The position numbers and the translations under genes were made by a program. A stretch of DNA of 64,000 nt, taken from Guadua angustifolia (lineage: Eukaryota; Streptophyta; Magnoliopsida; Poales; Poaceae). Shown here in pieces: positions 33,075 through 45,863 of this stretch (positions are counted from its first letter, which is position 1; each line of letters starts with the position of its first letter). Below the pieces are notes generated by a model. It did no database searches. It was given only the letters and a program-made list of their open reading frames with translations, and had not been told where the DNA came from. Where the stretch lies: positions 1 through 64,000 of the forward strand of contig JAYEVE010000989.1 of NCBI GenBank assembly GCA_036346375.1. The letters run 5' to 3'.

Positions 33075-33353
33075 ATGGCTTCTTCGTCTGGCGATGAGGC
33101 TCCACCATCTCCCCCCCCGGCGGAAGGGCCGGTCTTTGACTTTGAAGATGGGGCTCTGCCAGCGCCTGATGCGGAGGAAGCGTTCCTCGCCGAACTCTGG
33201 GGCAATTATGTGCTCGCACTGGCCAAGCTCGCAGAGGAAGAGGCTGTGGCCCGCGACGTCATCGCCATCGACACGCTGATTGAAGCCGTCCCGAAGCTTG
33301 TCGGGGCGAGGGACGCTCTTATCGAGGTAGTAGGACGCGCGCGCCGCGCTTAG
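33075..33353 (+). CDS. Small acidic ORF in the Tat-2 3' region
   Basis: An intact 92-residue frame starts MASSSGDEAPPSPPP and ends GRARRA. It is Pro/Ala/Glu-rich, with FDFEDGALPAPDAEEAFLAEL and a helical C-terminal half. It lies 430 bases after the antisense gene on the same strand. A TATA-like TATATAAG lies about 85 bases upstream (about 32990), and AATAAAA at about 33416 could serve as a poly(A) signal. I recognise no domain. It may be a second antisense ORF of Tat elements, or a fragment of a larger one; expression is unproven. Confidence 0.45.
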   Translation: MASSSGDEAPPSPPPAEGPVFDFEDGALPAPDAEEAFLAELWGNYVLALAKLAEEEAVARDVIAIDTLIEAVPKLVGARDALIEVVGRARRA

Positions 33354-33716
33354 GTTTTAAATTCCTGCAAATTTCTCATGTAATGCATTGATGTATCTAA
33401 ACCCATGTATGTTTAATAAAATCTTAACGTCGCTAAATCTTTCTTCCCTATTGATTTAGAGTTTGCCCGAGTGGTTTCTTTCCTTTTTCGTTTAAGCACT
33501 CTGCCCGACTATCCTAGCCCTCGGGTGTCGGGAGTTGGCTCATGGCATTTTTTTCCTAGGCACGCGCTTTTGAGATACTAGAGTTCGTCGTTCGTGGGAT
33601 CAGAGTTTCACGATTTGGATTTTTACTGCACTCAAGCTCATTCGCAATCAATAGGGAAAAGAGGTAAAAAATAACTCATAAGGAGTGTTGTGCATGCGCA
33701 ACACTATTAGGTGTAG
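33354..33716. other. Tat-2 non-coding spacer left of the chromovirus
   Basis: AT-rich Tat-2 sequence with no coding potential. Its last five bases, TGTAG (33712-33716), are the left target duplication of the chromovirus. It continues at 51157 after the insertion. Confidence 0.6.
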
Positions 33717-36700
33717 TGTAACATCCCAAAATTTACTTTAAATATATCTATGACACTTTTGAATTATTTGAAATTTTCTAGAATCTGTTTGGAATTTATT
33801 TAAATTTAAGCCGTGCTGAATTTATTATATAAAATAACGATCATGCATTTCGCGTGCGCATAAATTCCAAATTTCGTTTAAAATAATAAAATTTGAAAAA
33901 TAAGGATGTTTCTTTCAAATACCCTCAAAAATTTGTTTATAGATTTAGTTTGTCAATTTTATAAATAATCATACAAGTGTCTGATTAGCTAAAAAAATTC
34001 TACAGAAAAACTATATATAGAAAAATCACGAAACCAACTTCGATAAGTTCCAAATATTTCCTAGTATTTTAGAGGAATTTTTCAAGATCTCTAGAACCTT
34101 TCTGCTATTTCATCCTAAACGTGTTTTGTTTTAGTCTTATTTAAATTCGTGCATGTTTGAATGGTCACGTAGAGATGGAAGTTTTTTTTTGAACGGTCAT
34201 GTGGAGATCATTTCCATTGAAGAGGCAATGATTTACTCCACGTCCGTTTCATCTCCATTGAAGCGCCATGATTCACTCCACATGCATGAACATTTCCTCT
34301 TCCAGCTGTTCCTTCATTCCGTTCCTTAATTTACGTACGTCAAAACCTGTCAGTCGTTTCCATTTTCTAGCAACGAATAAACCTTTCCTTCTTCCAGCCA
34401 TTTCTTCATTTCCTGCATTCGCTTGAACTAGCAACATTTCTCCATTTCCTACACTTGCCTGAACTAGCAACACCGGCGCACTCTCCGCCACGCCTCTTTC
34501 ACGCTCGTCGACTTCTTATTCTTGTCGCCGATCTGATTTCGAAGCGTTCGACCGATCGACCGCCGCCGCAGTTGCCGACGTCATCGCCTGGACATCTCCT
34601 CTTGCATCGCTGTGCGCCGTCTGCCGTCATCGTCGCCTGGCCTCGATCGGTACTTCCTCAACTCTCTTGCACGCACTCTGTCTATCTCGATCGATTGGTC
34701 TCGTCTACATGCGCGCCGTTGTATTTGGTGTCATTTTCCTTTGTGTCGTCTAGGTTTGCGCCGCCGACCGCGTATTTGGCCGACTGCATGCTGGCCTAGT
34801 GCAGTCTGGCTCTCCCTTCCCCCATGAGTAATGGAGTACCTAGTTTCACTGAATTTTGTTTACCTCTATGTCCTGGCTGTTCCCTTCCTTGCCGTTCACC
34901 GCGGACGTCGCCGCCGCCGCCGTCAGACCCACCGACGTCGCCTTCAGCCGACCGGCGTCGCTCACCTAGCTGCTGCCGCTTCTTTGGTCGCATGCCTCTA
35001 CTACCCTCTGTCTCTCTCGCACGTAGCCAGAACCGAAGCAAACCAAAGAAGCATGAAGAATATGCATATATGGGATGAAACGAAAGGCTATGCATGAGAA
35101 AACTAGAACTAGTTTGTACATAAAAATTTTCTCGAAATGCGAGATTTGTCATTTTCACTACAAACCCGTTCTAGCTCCAAATAGTATGAGACAAATTTTT
35201 TTAATTAGTAGAAATTAATACCTTTTCACAGTAATTTTTATGAAATTTTATAAATAAATTTATACTGTTAAAATATTCACGGAAAGTCCAAATTATGAAT
35301 TTTGTAGCTCTTAAACTATACATTTAAAAATATCGAAACAAATTTTATAAATATTAGAAAATGCTAAACTAATTATCTGGAAGTTTTCATGAAGTTACGA
35401 ATTAGTTTGATTTGTCGTATTTTTTTCGAATGTGTGTTTGTACGTTGTTTTGCGTGTTTATTCGGTTCTTTATCTGTTACGCGTAGACGTTGAGCTTTGT
35501 GAGGATGCGGATTTCGAGGATCAAGCTCCAGACCAAGACTCGCTGCTTTACAAAGGCAAGTTATGCTTTGATCATTTTGCTCCTATGTTTTAAAATGTTA
35601 TGTTGATTTAAATTATGCAAGCTAATTTAATTAAAAAACGTTCAAAGTAATTTGGGATTAGATATTTACCACTTGATATTGTCACCTTGTCCATAGTATT
35701 TGTATATCACTAAATCATTGTCACCCTAGGTTGGATTTTACATACTGGTCTATACTAGTCGCCAGATTGGGGTAGTTAGAACGTGTTAGTTTGCTTAGCT
35801 ATGCTACCCGAACCAATGACACAGTGTTGAGAATAAAGTCGAATATTGACTGTTGAATTATAGAACATGTTTTGAAAGAATGTGACATGTGTTATTGAAA
35901 AGATGAAGGCATGTGGTGCATGGTAACCAACCGGGTGGGAGAATGGTTTAGACTGGGGCAAGTGGCAAGATGTTCAGTGATGGACCAGATGTGGCATTTG
36001 GGCGGTCGCATTTGGATTTGGTTTTTATTGACATGTTGACATGATGAGTTTTTGGGTAGTTTTGCCTCGGTCAATTAAGGACTTAACCTTGCGAGCCTTT
36101 GACCTGAGTCATTCATACAACCACAAGTTCCGAATGGGACGGACCTAGCTGAGTAAATTGTGAAATCTATTCTTGATCTTGTCGTGGTGGAGTGAGTCCG
36201 GGTGTACGGTGGTAAAACTCACAGCGCAAGAGGGGGCCTGTTAGGAGGTGTATCCTTGATGTTGAATCCTTAGCGGGTAATCTTTGGGTTTAGACGGATC
36301 TTTAGAAAGGCTTTGTTACTGATCGCTTCGCCTTTGTGGTGTTTGATTGTATCTTGTGGGTAAAGTGTATAACCTCTCAGAGTGTACAAACTATTGAATA
36401 GCCGTGTCCACGGTATTGGACATTGCTCGGAGATTACAATCAAGGGTTAGACTTTATTAAAAATGTGGTTGGGTTAAAAGATGAAGTTGATGGAAGTATG
36501 AATTAGAATGTGGGAATGCTTTTACTTAACTTCTGGAAAAATTATTATTAATTCTACTTGTTTTTACTGCTTTCGAATCTACTTATGTTATTTGTTAAAT
36601 GTTGTTTATTGCAAATAACCTTTAAGCCATTCCATTGGAATAAGCCTGGCATGTAGCATATTAGGTTGCATTCTGTGCATAGCTTGTTGAGTACGGTGTG

Positions 36701-37062
36701 TACTCACCCCCCATAATCACAACATCAAAAGATGAAGAATTGCAAGCGTTTGAGGAGGAGAAGAATGACGACCCGGCTAACTAGGGAAAGGGCCCAGTCA
36801 ATTGCCTGTGGCAAACTGGGGCTTCACGAAGATTTATTTCCGCTTCTGTTATTTGTTTACTCTGAACTCAGCCCTGCGTGGCTTAATATTGTAAGACTGA
36901 CCTTAAGGTCATAACAGTTTAATTTGAGATAAATAGATTATTGTTATTATTTCCGCTGTGTATGTGTGATGGTATTCATCTCTGTTGTATCTATGAGCAC
37001 CAGCGTGATCTTGAACTGGTGTATCACACTGAGTGTTCAGAATACAAATTCCGGGCGCGACA
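33717..37062 (+). repeat. Chromovirus 5' LTR (3346 bp)
   Basis: It begins TGTAACATCCCAAAATTTAC and ends GGGCGCGACA. A GC-rich island at about 34460-35050 stands out in otherwise AT-rich DNA. The short frame at 36732-36914 also occurs in the other LTR at 50821-51003 but resembles no known protein. Confidence 0.94.
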
Positions 37063-37067
37063 GAAGG

Positions 37068-37080
37068 TGGTATCAGAGCC
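37068..37080 (+). other. Chromovirus primer-binding site (initiator Met tRNA type)
   Basis: TGGTATCAGAGCC starts five bases after the 5' LTR, the usual plant chromovirus primer site. Confidence 0.9.
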
Positions 37081-37690
37081 ATACTGACTGTAGGTCTTGA
37101 CCCAGATAGATTGGCCGTTCTTTAGGAACTTCAAAATTATTTTCTAAAAGAAAAATTTTACTTTAAAGAATGATAAGTTCTTGACTTGTCTTATTCTTCT
37201 ATTCTTTTCTCCTTACTGAAAATTTCTATCTTTCCCCGTTGTTTTAAATGAAGATCTTATCTGAGTTGTTCCAAATAGTTATCGTTGTTTCACACTTAAG
37301 GAGAAAGCGCTGGGTGTCGCTGCCAATCCTGAAGATCGTGAAGACAGGAATCGTCGAACGCAAGAAAAGTGGATTGATGAAGTGTTCCAGAAGCTAGAAG
37401 AACCAGTGTTTTAGTATCCAGTTGAGACTCGTGTGTGAAGAGTTGCGTCAGTCTAAGATAGAAGTGCTACCCTCTTAGACGGTAGATTATTGTGTGTTTA
37501 GGTTAATTTGGTTTTCCTTGTTTGCTGAGTGTGCAGTATGCGTTGCAGAGCTTTTAGGCTTGGATAAGCAACCATACCAAGTTAGTAATTGTTTGCTTAA
37601 GTTTTTGAGTCAAACCTTTCTCCCCGCACTAGTTTCTCGAGTACTTGTCTTCTCTGTTTCCCTCTTTCCTAAAACCTTATTGTTCCTCAG
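37081..37690. other. Chromovirus leader
   Basis: About 600 bases between primer site and gag, without coding potential that I recognise. Confidence 0.6.
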
Positions 37691-38952
37691 ATGGTGAACA
37701 TGCGTGGAAGCAGCGGAGCGGGAGGAAGCGGTTCGCAGCAGGGAGGCAGCCAGAACAGTGCACCAATTCCTCAGGCAGCACCACAAGTTGACATGCAAAA
37801 CCTAGGAGCATTCCTCGCTGCCCAAACCCAGCTGATGCAAACGATGATGCAGCAGATGCAGAATAAAGCTGTCGCCAACAATAACAATCATCAGAACATA
37901 CACCAGGGGAACCAGTTTCAATCCCGATTGTCTGATTTCATGAGGACCAGGCCGCCAATATTTTCTGGGAATGCTAATCCAATAGAGGCGGATGATTGGC
38001 TGAGGACTATTGAGAGAAAATTGCACATCTCCCAATGTGCAGTCAATGAGAAGGTCCTGTATGCCTCACACCAGCTTGAAGAGACTGCAGCGGAATGGTG
38101 GGAAAACTATTGTGCATCCCACGAGAATCCCCAGGAGATCACCTGGGAGGAATTTCTGACGACCTTCCGCCGATTACCATGTCTTTGGAAGGAATGATGG
38201 AACTCAAAAAGGAAGAGTTCCGATCTCTGAAACAAGGAGGCCAATTAGTGGCTGATTATTTGAACAAATTCACTCAGTTGGCCCGTTATGCGCCAGAAGA
38301 TGTGGCAACAGACAAGGCGAGGCAGTCCCGGTTCATGAAGGGACTTAACTCTGGGCTGCAGGTGGGATTGATCACCCACACGTTTCTAGATTTTCAGGAA
38401 TTGGTTAACAAGGCGTTGATCCGGGAGGACAAGCGCAAAGAAATCGGCGAAGACCGTAAGCGACGCATGATTAATCAAGGAGGACGTCCAAACCAGTTGA
38501 GGTTGAGATTCAATCCTCAACAATTTGCTAGATTCAAGCCACAAATGACCAACCAGAGGACAATTTCTGTACCGAGATCATCAAGTCAGGGATTCAGAAT
38601 GACTACTCAAGGAAATAACCTATAGAGAACCGATCAGCAAAGTCCAGTGAGGCGTTGCTTCAGTTGTAATGAACCAGGGCATTTCGCCAATCATTGCCCA
38701 AAGAGAGGAAATGTGACCCCAGTTCGCTTTAATCTGGGGCCAACGCCGACAAAGATGCCAACACCAGCTGCAAGTCGTGGAGGAGGCCAAACCGGAGCTG
38801 CGCCTTCAACAGTTGTTAGAGGTCGAGTGAACCACATCACGACCGTTGAAGCTCAAGATGCAGCGGACGTCGTACTGGGTAAGTTTTTGGTTAACTCAGT
38901 ACGTGCAATTGTTTTATTTGACTCAGGAGCTTCCCATTCATTTATTTTTTGA
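37691..38952 (+). pseudogene. Chromovirus gag and protease start
   Basis: ATG 37691 opens MVNMRGSSGAGGSG. A Gln/Asn-rich stretch leads to the Gag core (FMRTRPPIFSGNANPIEADDWLR, LEETAAEWWENYC). A frameshift at about 38165 moves the frame to SLKQGGQLVADYLNKFTQLARYAPE. After a stop near 38623 comes the nucleocapsid zinc knuckle CFSCNEPGHFANHC (38653-38694) and then the protease active site VLFDSGASHSFI (38912-38947), followed at once by a TGA. Gag would assemble the particle and the protease would process it; neither can be made whole from this copy. Confidence 0.9.
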
Positions 38953-38961
38953 AAGTTTGCT

Positions 38962-40668
38962 TTGGAGAATGGGATGAAAGTGGTAAAACTAAAGTGTACA
39001 TTATTAGTACAATCACTTGGGTCTGAACTTCAATCAAATCAAGGATGCTTGGGAGTTAAGCTAGACATTAATGAAGTAGTGTTCCTAGCAAACCTGATAG
39101 TGCTAGATACTCAAAACCTGGACGTAATCCTTGGGATGGATTGGCTGACCAAGCACAAGGCTGTATTGGATTGTGGCCGCAGAGTAGTGTCTGTAGAGAA
39201 CCAAAACGGAGAAAAAGTGGAATTTCAAGCAACCACAGTCCGAGATGGAAAATTGATGGTCAACAACCGAGAGACTATCAGTCTAGAAGATGTGCTAGTA
39301 GTAAAAGAATTTTCTGATGTCTTTCCTGAAGATTTGCCAGAATGCCACTGGATAGGGAGATTGATTTCGTCATCGAGCTAGTGCCTGGAACCGCTCCTAT
39401 TGCAAAGAGACCTTATCGGATGTCTACTGAGGAGTTGGTTGAGATGAAGAAACAGATCGAGGAGCTGATGGAGAAAGGATTTATCAGACCAAGTTCATCA
39501 CCATGGGGAGCACCGGTGTTGTTTGTTAAGAAGAAAGACGAAAGTTTTAGAATGTGTATAGATTATCGTGCACTCAATGAGGTGATGATAAAGAATAAAT
39601 ATCCTTTGCCCAGGATAGACGATCTTTTTGATCAGTTAAGAGGAGCGGGAGTCTTCTCTAAGATAGACCTTCGATCCGGATACCATCAGTTAAAAATTCG
39701 GACCGAGGACATACCAAAGACAGCTTTTTCGTCAAGGTATGGGCATTATGAATTCATGGTCATGTCCTTTGGATTGACCAATGCCCCAGCTTATTTTATG
39801 AATATGATGAACAAAGTATTCATGGAATATTTGGACAAGTTTGTCGTCGTTTTCATTGATGACATCCTAATTTACTCCAAGACAGAAGAAGAGCATGCTG
39901 AACATCTAAGGATGGTGTTGGAAAAGTTAAGAGAAAACCAACTATATGCAAAATTTAGCAAATGTGACTTCTGGAAAAAGAAGGTAGAGTTTCTGGGTCA
40001 TGTAATGACTATCGAAGGAGTAGCTGTCGACCCAAAGAAAGTGGAGGCAGTGTTACATTGGGAGCAACCAAAGTCGGTTACTCAGATTAGAAGTTTTCCT
40101 GGTATGGCGGGATATTACCGCCGGTTCATTGAAGGTTTTTCATCAATTGCGAGACCTCTTACGCAATTGTTGAAAAAAGAGAAGAAGTTTGTGTGGACGC
40201 CTAAGTGTGAAAAGAGTTTCCAAGAATTAAAGAAGCGTTTAACTTCGACACCTATCTTGGTGTTGCCGAATGTTAAGGACAACTTTGATATATACTGTGA
40301 TGCTTCGTGTCAGGGACTTGGGTGTGTTCTGATGCAAAATGGAAAAGTAGTGGCTTATGCGTCAAGGCAGTTAAGACGACATGAGCAGAATTACCCAACT
40401 CACAACTTAGAGTTAGCTGCTGTAGTGCATGCCCTTAAAATATGGCGCCACTATCTCATCGGAAACCGATGTGAAATATATACTGATCACAAAAGTCTAA
40501 AGTATATATTCACAGACCTGAATATGAGACAAAGGAGGTGGTTGGAATTAATCAAGGATTATAATATCGGAATCCACTATCATCCCGAAAAGTTAATGTG
40601 GTGGTGATGCTTTGAGTCGGAAAAGTCACTGACTGAGCATGATAGTTCTGAGAGAATCAACTCGACTG
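38962..40668 (+). pseudogene. Chromovirus protease C-terminal part, RT and RNase H
   Basis: The frame from 38962 contains VILGMDWLTKHKAVLDC (protease C-terminal part). It changes frame at about 39350 into RT: PYRMSTEELVEMKKQIEEL, FSKIDLRSGYHQLKIR, the catalytic FIDD (39852-39863) and EFLGHVM. RNase H follows with FDIYCDASCQGLGCVLMQ and TDHKSLKYIF. A one-base loss at about 40600 throws the conserved end of RNase H (VADALSR) out of frame. Confidence 0.92.
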
Positions 40669-40729
40669 TGTAAAGAATTTCGAAGCTAAAGTTAGAAATT
40701 GTACCGAAGGATTTTCGCTCACCGTCGAG

Positions 40730-42202
40730 GTGAAGCCGACACTAGAAGAACAAATTAGAGAAGCTCAGAAAAGTGATGACAAGATCAATAGGATCAAGAC
40801 CAAAATGGATGAAGGTTTAGCCAAAGACTTCAGATTAGACGAGCAGGGTACTCTATGGATGAAGAATCGAATTTGCGTACCCTATAAGCCAGAATTGAAG
40901 CAATTAATTTTGGAGGAAGCTCATGATTCCAAGTATTCAATTTACCCTGGAAGTGCAAAAATGTACCTAGATCTCAAGGAGAGATTCTGGTGGCCAAACA
41001 TGAAACGAGAAGTTGCTGAACACGTCGCATTGTGTGATATATGTCAAAGAGTAAAGGCAATGCATCAGAGGCCAGCGGGACTATTGCAACCTCTGAAAGT
41101 ACCTGAGTGGAAGTGGGAGGAAATCAATATGGATTTCATTACCGGTTTACCAAGAACTTAGCAAGGTTTTGATTCAATATGGGTTATAGTTGATCGCCTA
41201 ACCAAAGTGGCTCATTTTATTCCGGTGAAAACCACTTACTCCAGAGATCGCCTAGTTGAGCTATATATGGCCAGAATTGTGTGCTTGCATGGTGTACCAA
41301 AGAAAATAGTATCGGATCGAGGTACTCAATTTACCTCAAGATTTTGGGATAAGCTACATACAACAATGGGCACCCATCTGAATTTCAGTACGGCATATCA
41401 TCCACAGACAGATGGCCAGACTGAAAGAGTAAATTAGATACTTGAGGATATGTTAAGAGCTTGCACTTTGACATATGCAACCTCATGGGACAAATGCTTG
41501 CCTTATGCAGAATTTAGCTACAACAATAGTTATCAAGCTAGTTTGAAGATGTCTCCATTTGAAGCTTTATATGGTCGTTCATGTCGAACACCATTAAATT
41601 GGAATGAGACGGGAGAACGCCAAGTCTTTGGACCAGACATACTCATAGATGCAGAGGAAAAGATTGCTTTGATTAGAGAAAGACTAAAAACTGCACAATC
41701 AAGGCAAAAGAGTTACGGTGACAACCGACGCCGCGAGTTGAGCTTTGAGCCTAAAGATTATGTCTATCTCAAAGTCACGCCGCTCAAAGGAGTTAAGAGA
41801 TTCCACACTAAAGGAAAACTTGCCCCAAGATATGTGGGTCCATTCAAGATTTTGAGTCGCAGAGGTGAAGTCACATATCAATTAGAATTGTCGCAATCTT
41901 TGGCAGGAGTGCATGACGTATTCCATATATCTCAGTTGAAGAAATGCCTTCGAGTACCAACAGAGCAGACACCTCTGGAAGAGATCGAGCTACAAGAAGA
42001 TCTAACCTACAAGGAATATCCCATCAAGATCTTAGACACAGCTGAACGGGAAACAAGAAACAAATCCATTCATTTCTGCAGAGTTCAATAGAGCAACCAC
42101 ACAGAAAGCGAAGCAACATGGGAACGTGAGGAAGACCTAAAGAAAGAGTTTCCCAACCTCTTCTCTATTCAATATCGAATCTCGGGGACGAGATTTTGTT
42201 AA
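40730..42202 (+). pseudogene. Chromovirus integrase with C-terminal chromodomain
   Basis: An N-terminal zinc-binding HHCC region ends in CDICQRVK (about 41029-41052). The catalytic core shows INMDFITGLP, VSDRGTQFTS and HPQTDGQTERVN, giving the D, D and E residues. TAG stops at 41159-41161 and at about 41435 interrupt it. The C-terminal part has KLAPRYVGPFKIL and VFHISQLKKCL, then a chromodomain from about 41975 (YKEYPIKILDTAERETRNK). That domain contains a TAG at 42089-42091, where functional relatives have Trp, and ends at TAA 42200. Chromodomains steer chromovirus integration toward heterochromatin. Confidence 0.92.
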
Positions 42203-42211
42203 GGGGGAGGT
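42201..42211 (+). other. Chromovirus polypurine tract
   Basis: AAGGGGGAGGT lies immediately before the 3' LTR at 42213. Confidence 0.85.
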
Positions 42212-45200
42212 TTGTAACATCCCAAAATTTACTTTAAATATATCTATGGCACTTTTGAATTATTTGAAATATTCTGGAATCTGTTTGGAATTTATTTAAA
42301 TTTAAGCCGTGCTGAATTTATTATATAAAATAACGATCATGCATTTCATGTGTGCATAAATTCCAAATTTAGTTTAAAATAATAACATTTGAAAAATAAG
42401 GATTTTTCTTTCAAATACCCTCAAAAACATGTTTATAGATTTAGTTTATCGATTTTATAAATAATTGTACAAGTGTTTGATTAGCTAAAAGAATTCTTAC
42501 ATAAAAACTATATATCGAAAAAATCACGAAACCAACTTTGATAAGTTCCAAATATTTCCTAGTATTTTAGAGGAATTTTTCAAGATCTCTAGAACCTTTC
42601 TGCTATTTCATCCTAAACGTGTTTTGTTTTAGTCTTATTTAAATTCGTGCATGTTTGAATGGTCACGTAGAGATGGAAGTTTTTTTTTGAACGGTCATGT
42701 GGAGATTGTTTCCATTGAAGAGGCAATGATTTACTCCACGTCCGTTTCATCTCTATTGAAGCGCCATGATTCACTCCACACGCATGAACGTTTCCTCTTC
42801 CAGTCGTTCCTTCATTCCATTCCTTAATTTACGTACGTCAAAACCTGTCAGCCGTTTCCATTTTCTAGCAACGAATAAACCTTTCCTTCTTCCAGCCATT
42901 TCTTCATTTCCTGCACTCGCTTGAACTAGCAACATTTCTCCATTTCCTACACTTGCCTGAACTAGCAACACCGGCGCACTCTCCGGCCACGCCTCTTTCC
43001 GCGCTCGTCGACCTGCGCTGCTGTCACCGATTGTACTGCAGCGTTCGACCGATTGACCACCGCCGCAGTTGCCGACGTCGTCGCCTGGACATCTCCTCCT
43101 ACGTCGCCGTGCGTCGTCTGCCATCATCGTCGCCTGGCTTTGATCGGTACTTCCTCATCTCTCTTGCACGCACTCTGTCTATCCCGATCGAATTGTCTCG
43201 TCTACGTGCGCGCCATGTCTTTGGTGTCATTTTCCTTTGTGCCGTCTAGGCTCGCGTCGCCAACCGCGTATTTGGCCGACTGCATGCTGGCCTAGTGCAG
43301 TCCGGCTCTCCCTTCCCCCATGAGGAACGGAGTACCTAGTTTCACTGAATTTTGTTTACCTCTATGTCCTGGCTGTTCCCTTCCTTGCCGTTCGCCGCGG
43401 ACGTCGCCGCCGCCGCCGTCAGACCCACCGGCGTCGCTCACCTGGTTGCTGCCGCTTGTTTGGTCGCACGCCTCTACTACCCTCTGTCTCTCTCGCACGT
43501 AGCCAGAACCGAAACAAAACAAAGAAGCATGAAGAATATGCATATATGGGATGAACAGTGCCATGCATGAGAAAACTAGAACTAGTTTGTACATAATAAT
43601 TTTCTGGAAATGCGAGATTTGTCATTTTCACTACAAACCCGTTCTAGCTCCAAATAGTATGAGACAAATTTTGTTAATTAGTAGAAATTAATACCTTTTC
43701 ACAATAAGTTTTATGAAATTTTATAAATAAATTTATACTGTTAAAATATTCACGGAAAGTCCAAATTATGAATTTTGTAGCTCTTAAACTATACGTTTAA
43801 AAGTATCAAAACAAATTTTATAAATATTAGAAAATTCTAAAATAATTATCTGGAAGTTTTCATGAAGTTACAAATTAGTTTGATTTGTCGTATGTTTTTC
43901 GAATGTGTGTTTGTACGTTATTTTGCGTGTTTATTCGGTTCTTTATCTGTTACACGTAGACGTTGAGCTATGTGAGGACGCGGATTTCGAGGATCAAGCT
44001 CCAGACCAAGACTCGCTGCTTTACGAAGGCAAGTTATGCTTTGATCATTTTGCTCCTATGTTTTAAAATGTTATGTTGATTTAAATTATGCATGCTAATT
44101 TAATTAAAAAGCGTTCAAAGTAATTTGGGATTAGATATTTACCACTTGATATTGTCACCTTGTCCATAGTATTTGTATGTCACTAAATCATTGTCACCCT
44201 AGGTTGGATTTTACATACTGGTCTATACTAGTCGCCAGATTGGGGTAATTAGAACGTGTTAGTTTGCTTAGCCATGCTACCCGAACCAATGACACAGTGT
44301 TGAGAATAAAGTCGAATATTGACTATTGAATTATAGAACATGTTTTGAAAGAATGTGACATGTGTTATTTAAAAGATGATGGCACGTGGTGCATGGTAAC
44401 CAACCAGGTGGGAAAATGGTTTAGACTGGGGCAATTGGAAAGATGTTCAGTGGTGGGCCAGATATGGCATTTGAGCGGTCGCATTTGGATTTGGTTTTTA
44501 TTGACATGTTGACATGATGAGTTTTTGGGTAGTCTTGCCTCGGTCAATTAAGGACTTAACCTTGCGAGCCTTTGATCTGAGTCATTCATACAACCACAAG
44601 TTCCGGAATGGGACGGACCTAGCTGAGTAAATTGTGAAATCTATTCTTCGGTACTGTCGTGGTGGAGTGAGTCCCGGGTGTACGGGTGGTAAAACTCATA
44701 GGCGCAAGAGGGGGGCCCTGTTGTGGAGGTGTATCCCTTCAGTGTTGAATCCTTAGCGGGCAGTACTGGGTTTAGACGGATCTTTAGAAAGGCTTTGTTA
44801 CAGTCGCTCGCCTTTGTGGTGTTTGACTGTATCTTGTGGGTAAAGTGTATAACCTCTACAGAGTGTACAAACTATTCAAATAGCGGTGTCCACGGTATTG
44901 GACATTGCTCGGGGATTACAGTCAAGGGTTAGACTTTATTAAAAATATGGTTGGGTTAAAAGATGAAGTTGATGGAAGTATGAATTAGGATGTGGGAATT
45001 CTTTTACTTAACTTCTAGAAAAGTTATTATTAATTCTACTTGTTTTTACTGCTTTCGAATCTACTTTTGTTATTTGTTAAATGCTGTTTATTGCCAATAA
45101 ACCTTCACTACAACAGGAATGAGCTATAGAAACATACACATATGCTGCTATATCTACGTATATGTGTTGCAAGCATCGCTAGCAACACATATTATAAGTG

Positions 45201-45863
45201 ATGTTATAGGTGGTGTTGCTGAGGTAGCTCCCTGCAACACAAACTAGGTATTGTTATACATACGTATATGTGTTGCAAAGTAGCAACACATTTTTTAATA
45301 TATAACAACACACGTTTTCAACATAGCTAACATTTGTTAGCATCACATAAGTGGTCTTTTGCAGTACAAATAAATATGCATGTAAAGTATGATTTATTTA
45401 TTTGTTTCATATATATGAATAAAAATATATTTATCACAAATAATTTCTATTTGATAATACAATACAATTCAACATGAACAATGATCAATAGGTATATTGC
45501 ATTGAATTTAAATAAAGGTTTTGTACATTGTTGCACATACGAAAGAAAAACAATTGATTTGTTCATTACACAAGAACTGAGAACATGATCCGGACTAAGT
45601 TCCCAGATGGCTTGCTAGCATATATATGAAGCAAAATGAAGTTCCCAGATGGCTTGCTAGTTGATCTTTTTGTTCTCTCGCCATCTTTCGACTTCATGTA
45701 AAATGTTTTTCTTCCCGAAAAGTTCAACTCTTGGATGAATTTTGGTCTTCATCCGGATCAAGTTGGAATTGGATAGGTCCTATTTGGTTCGGACATTTGG
45801 TGATCAGGTCCAAACTCCAAACTTCTTTCCTCTGAAGGGTATTTATCGCTCAGAAGCGGTATC

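Noticed and set aside
36732..36914. 60-codon open frame present in both chromovirus LTRs
   Set aside because: Its duplication is explained by LTR identity, and it shows no similarity to a known protein.
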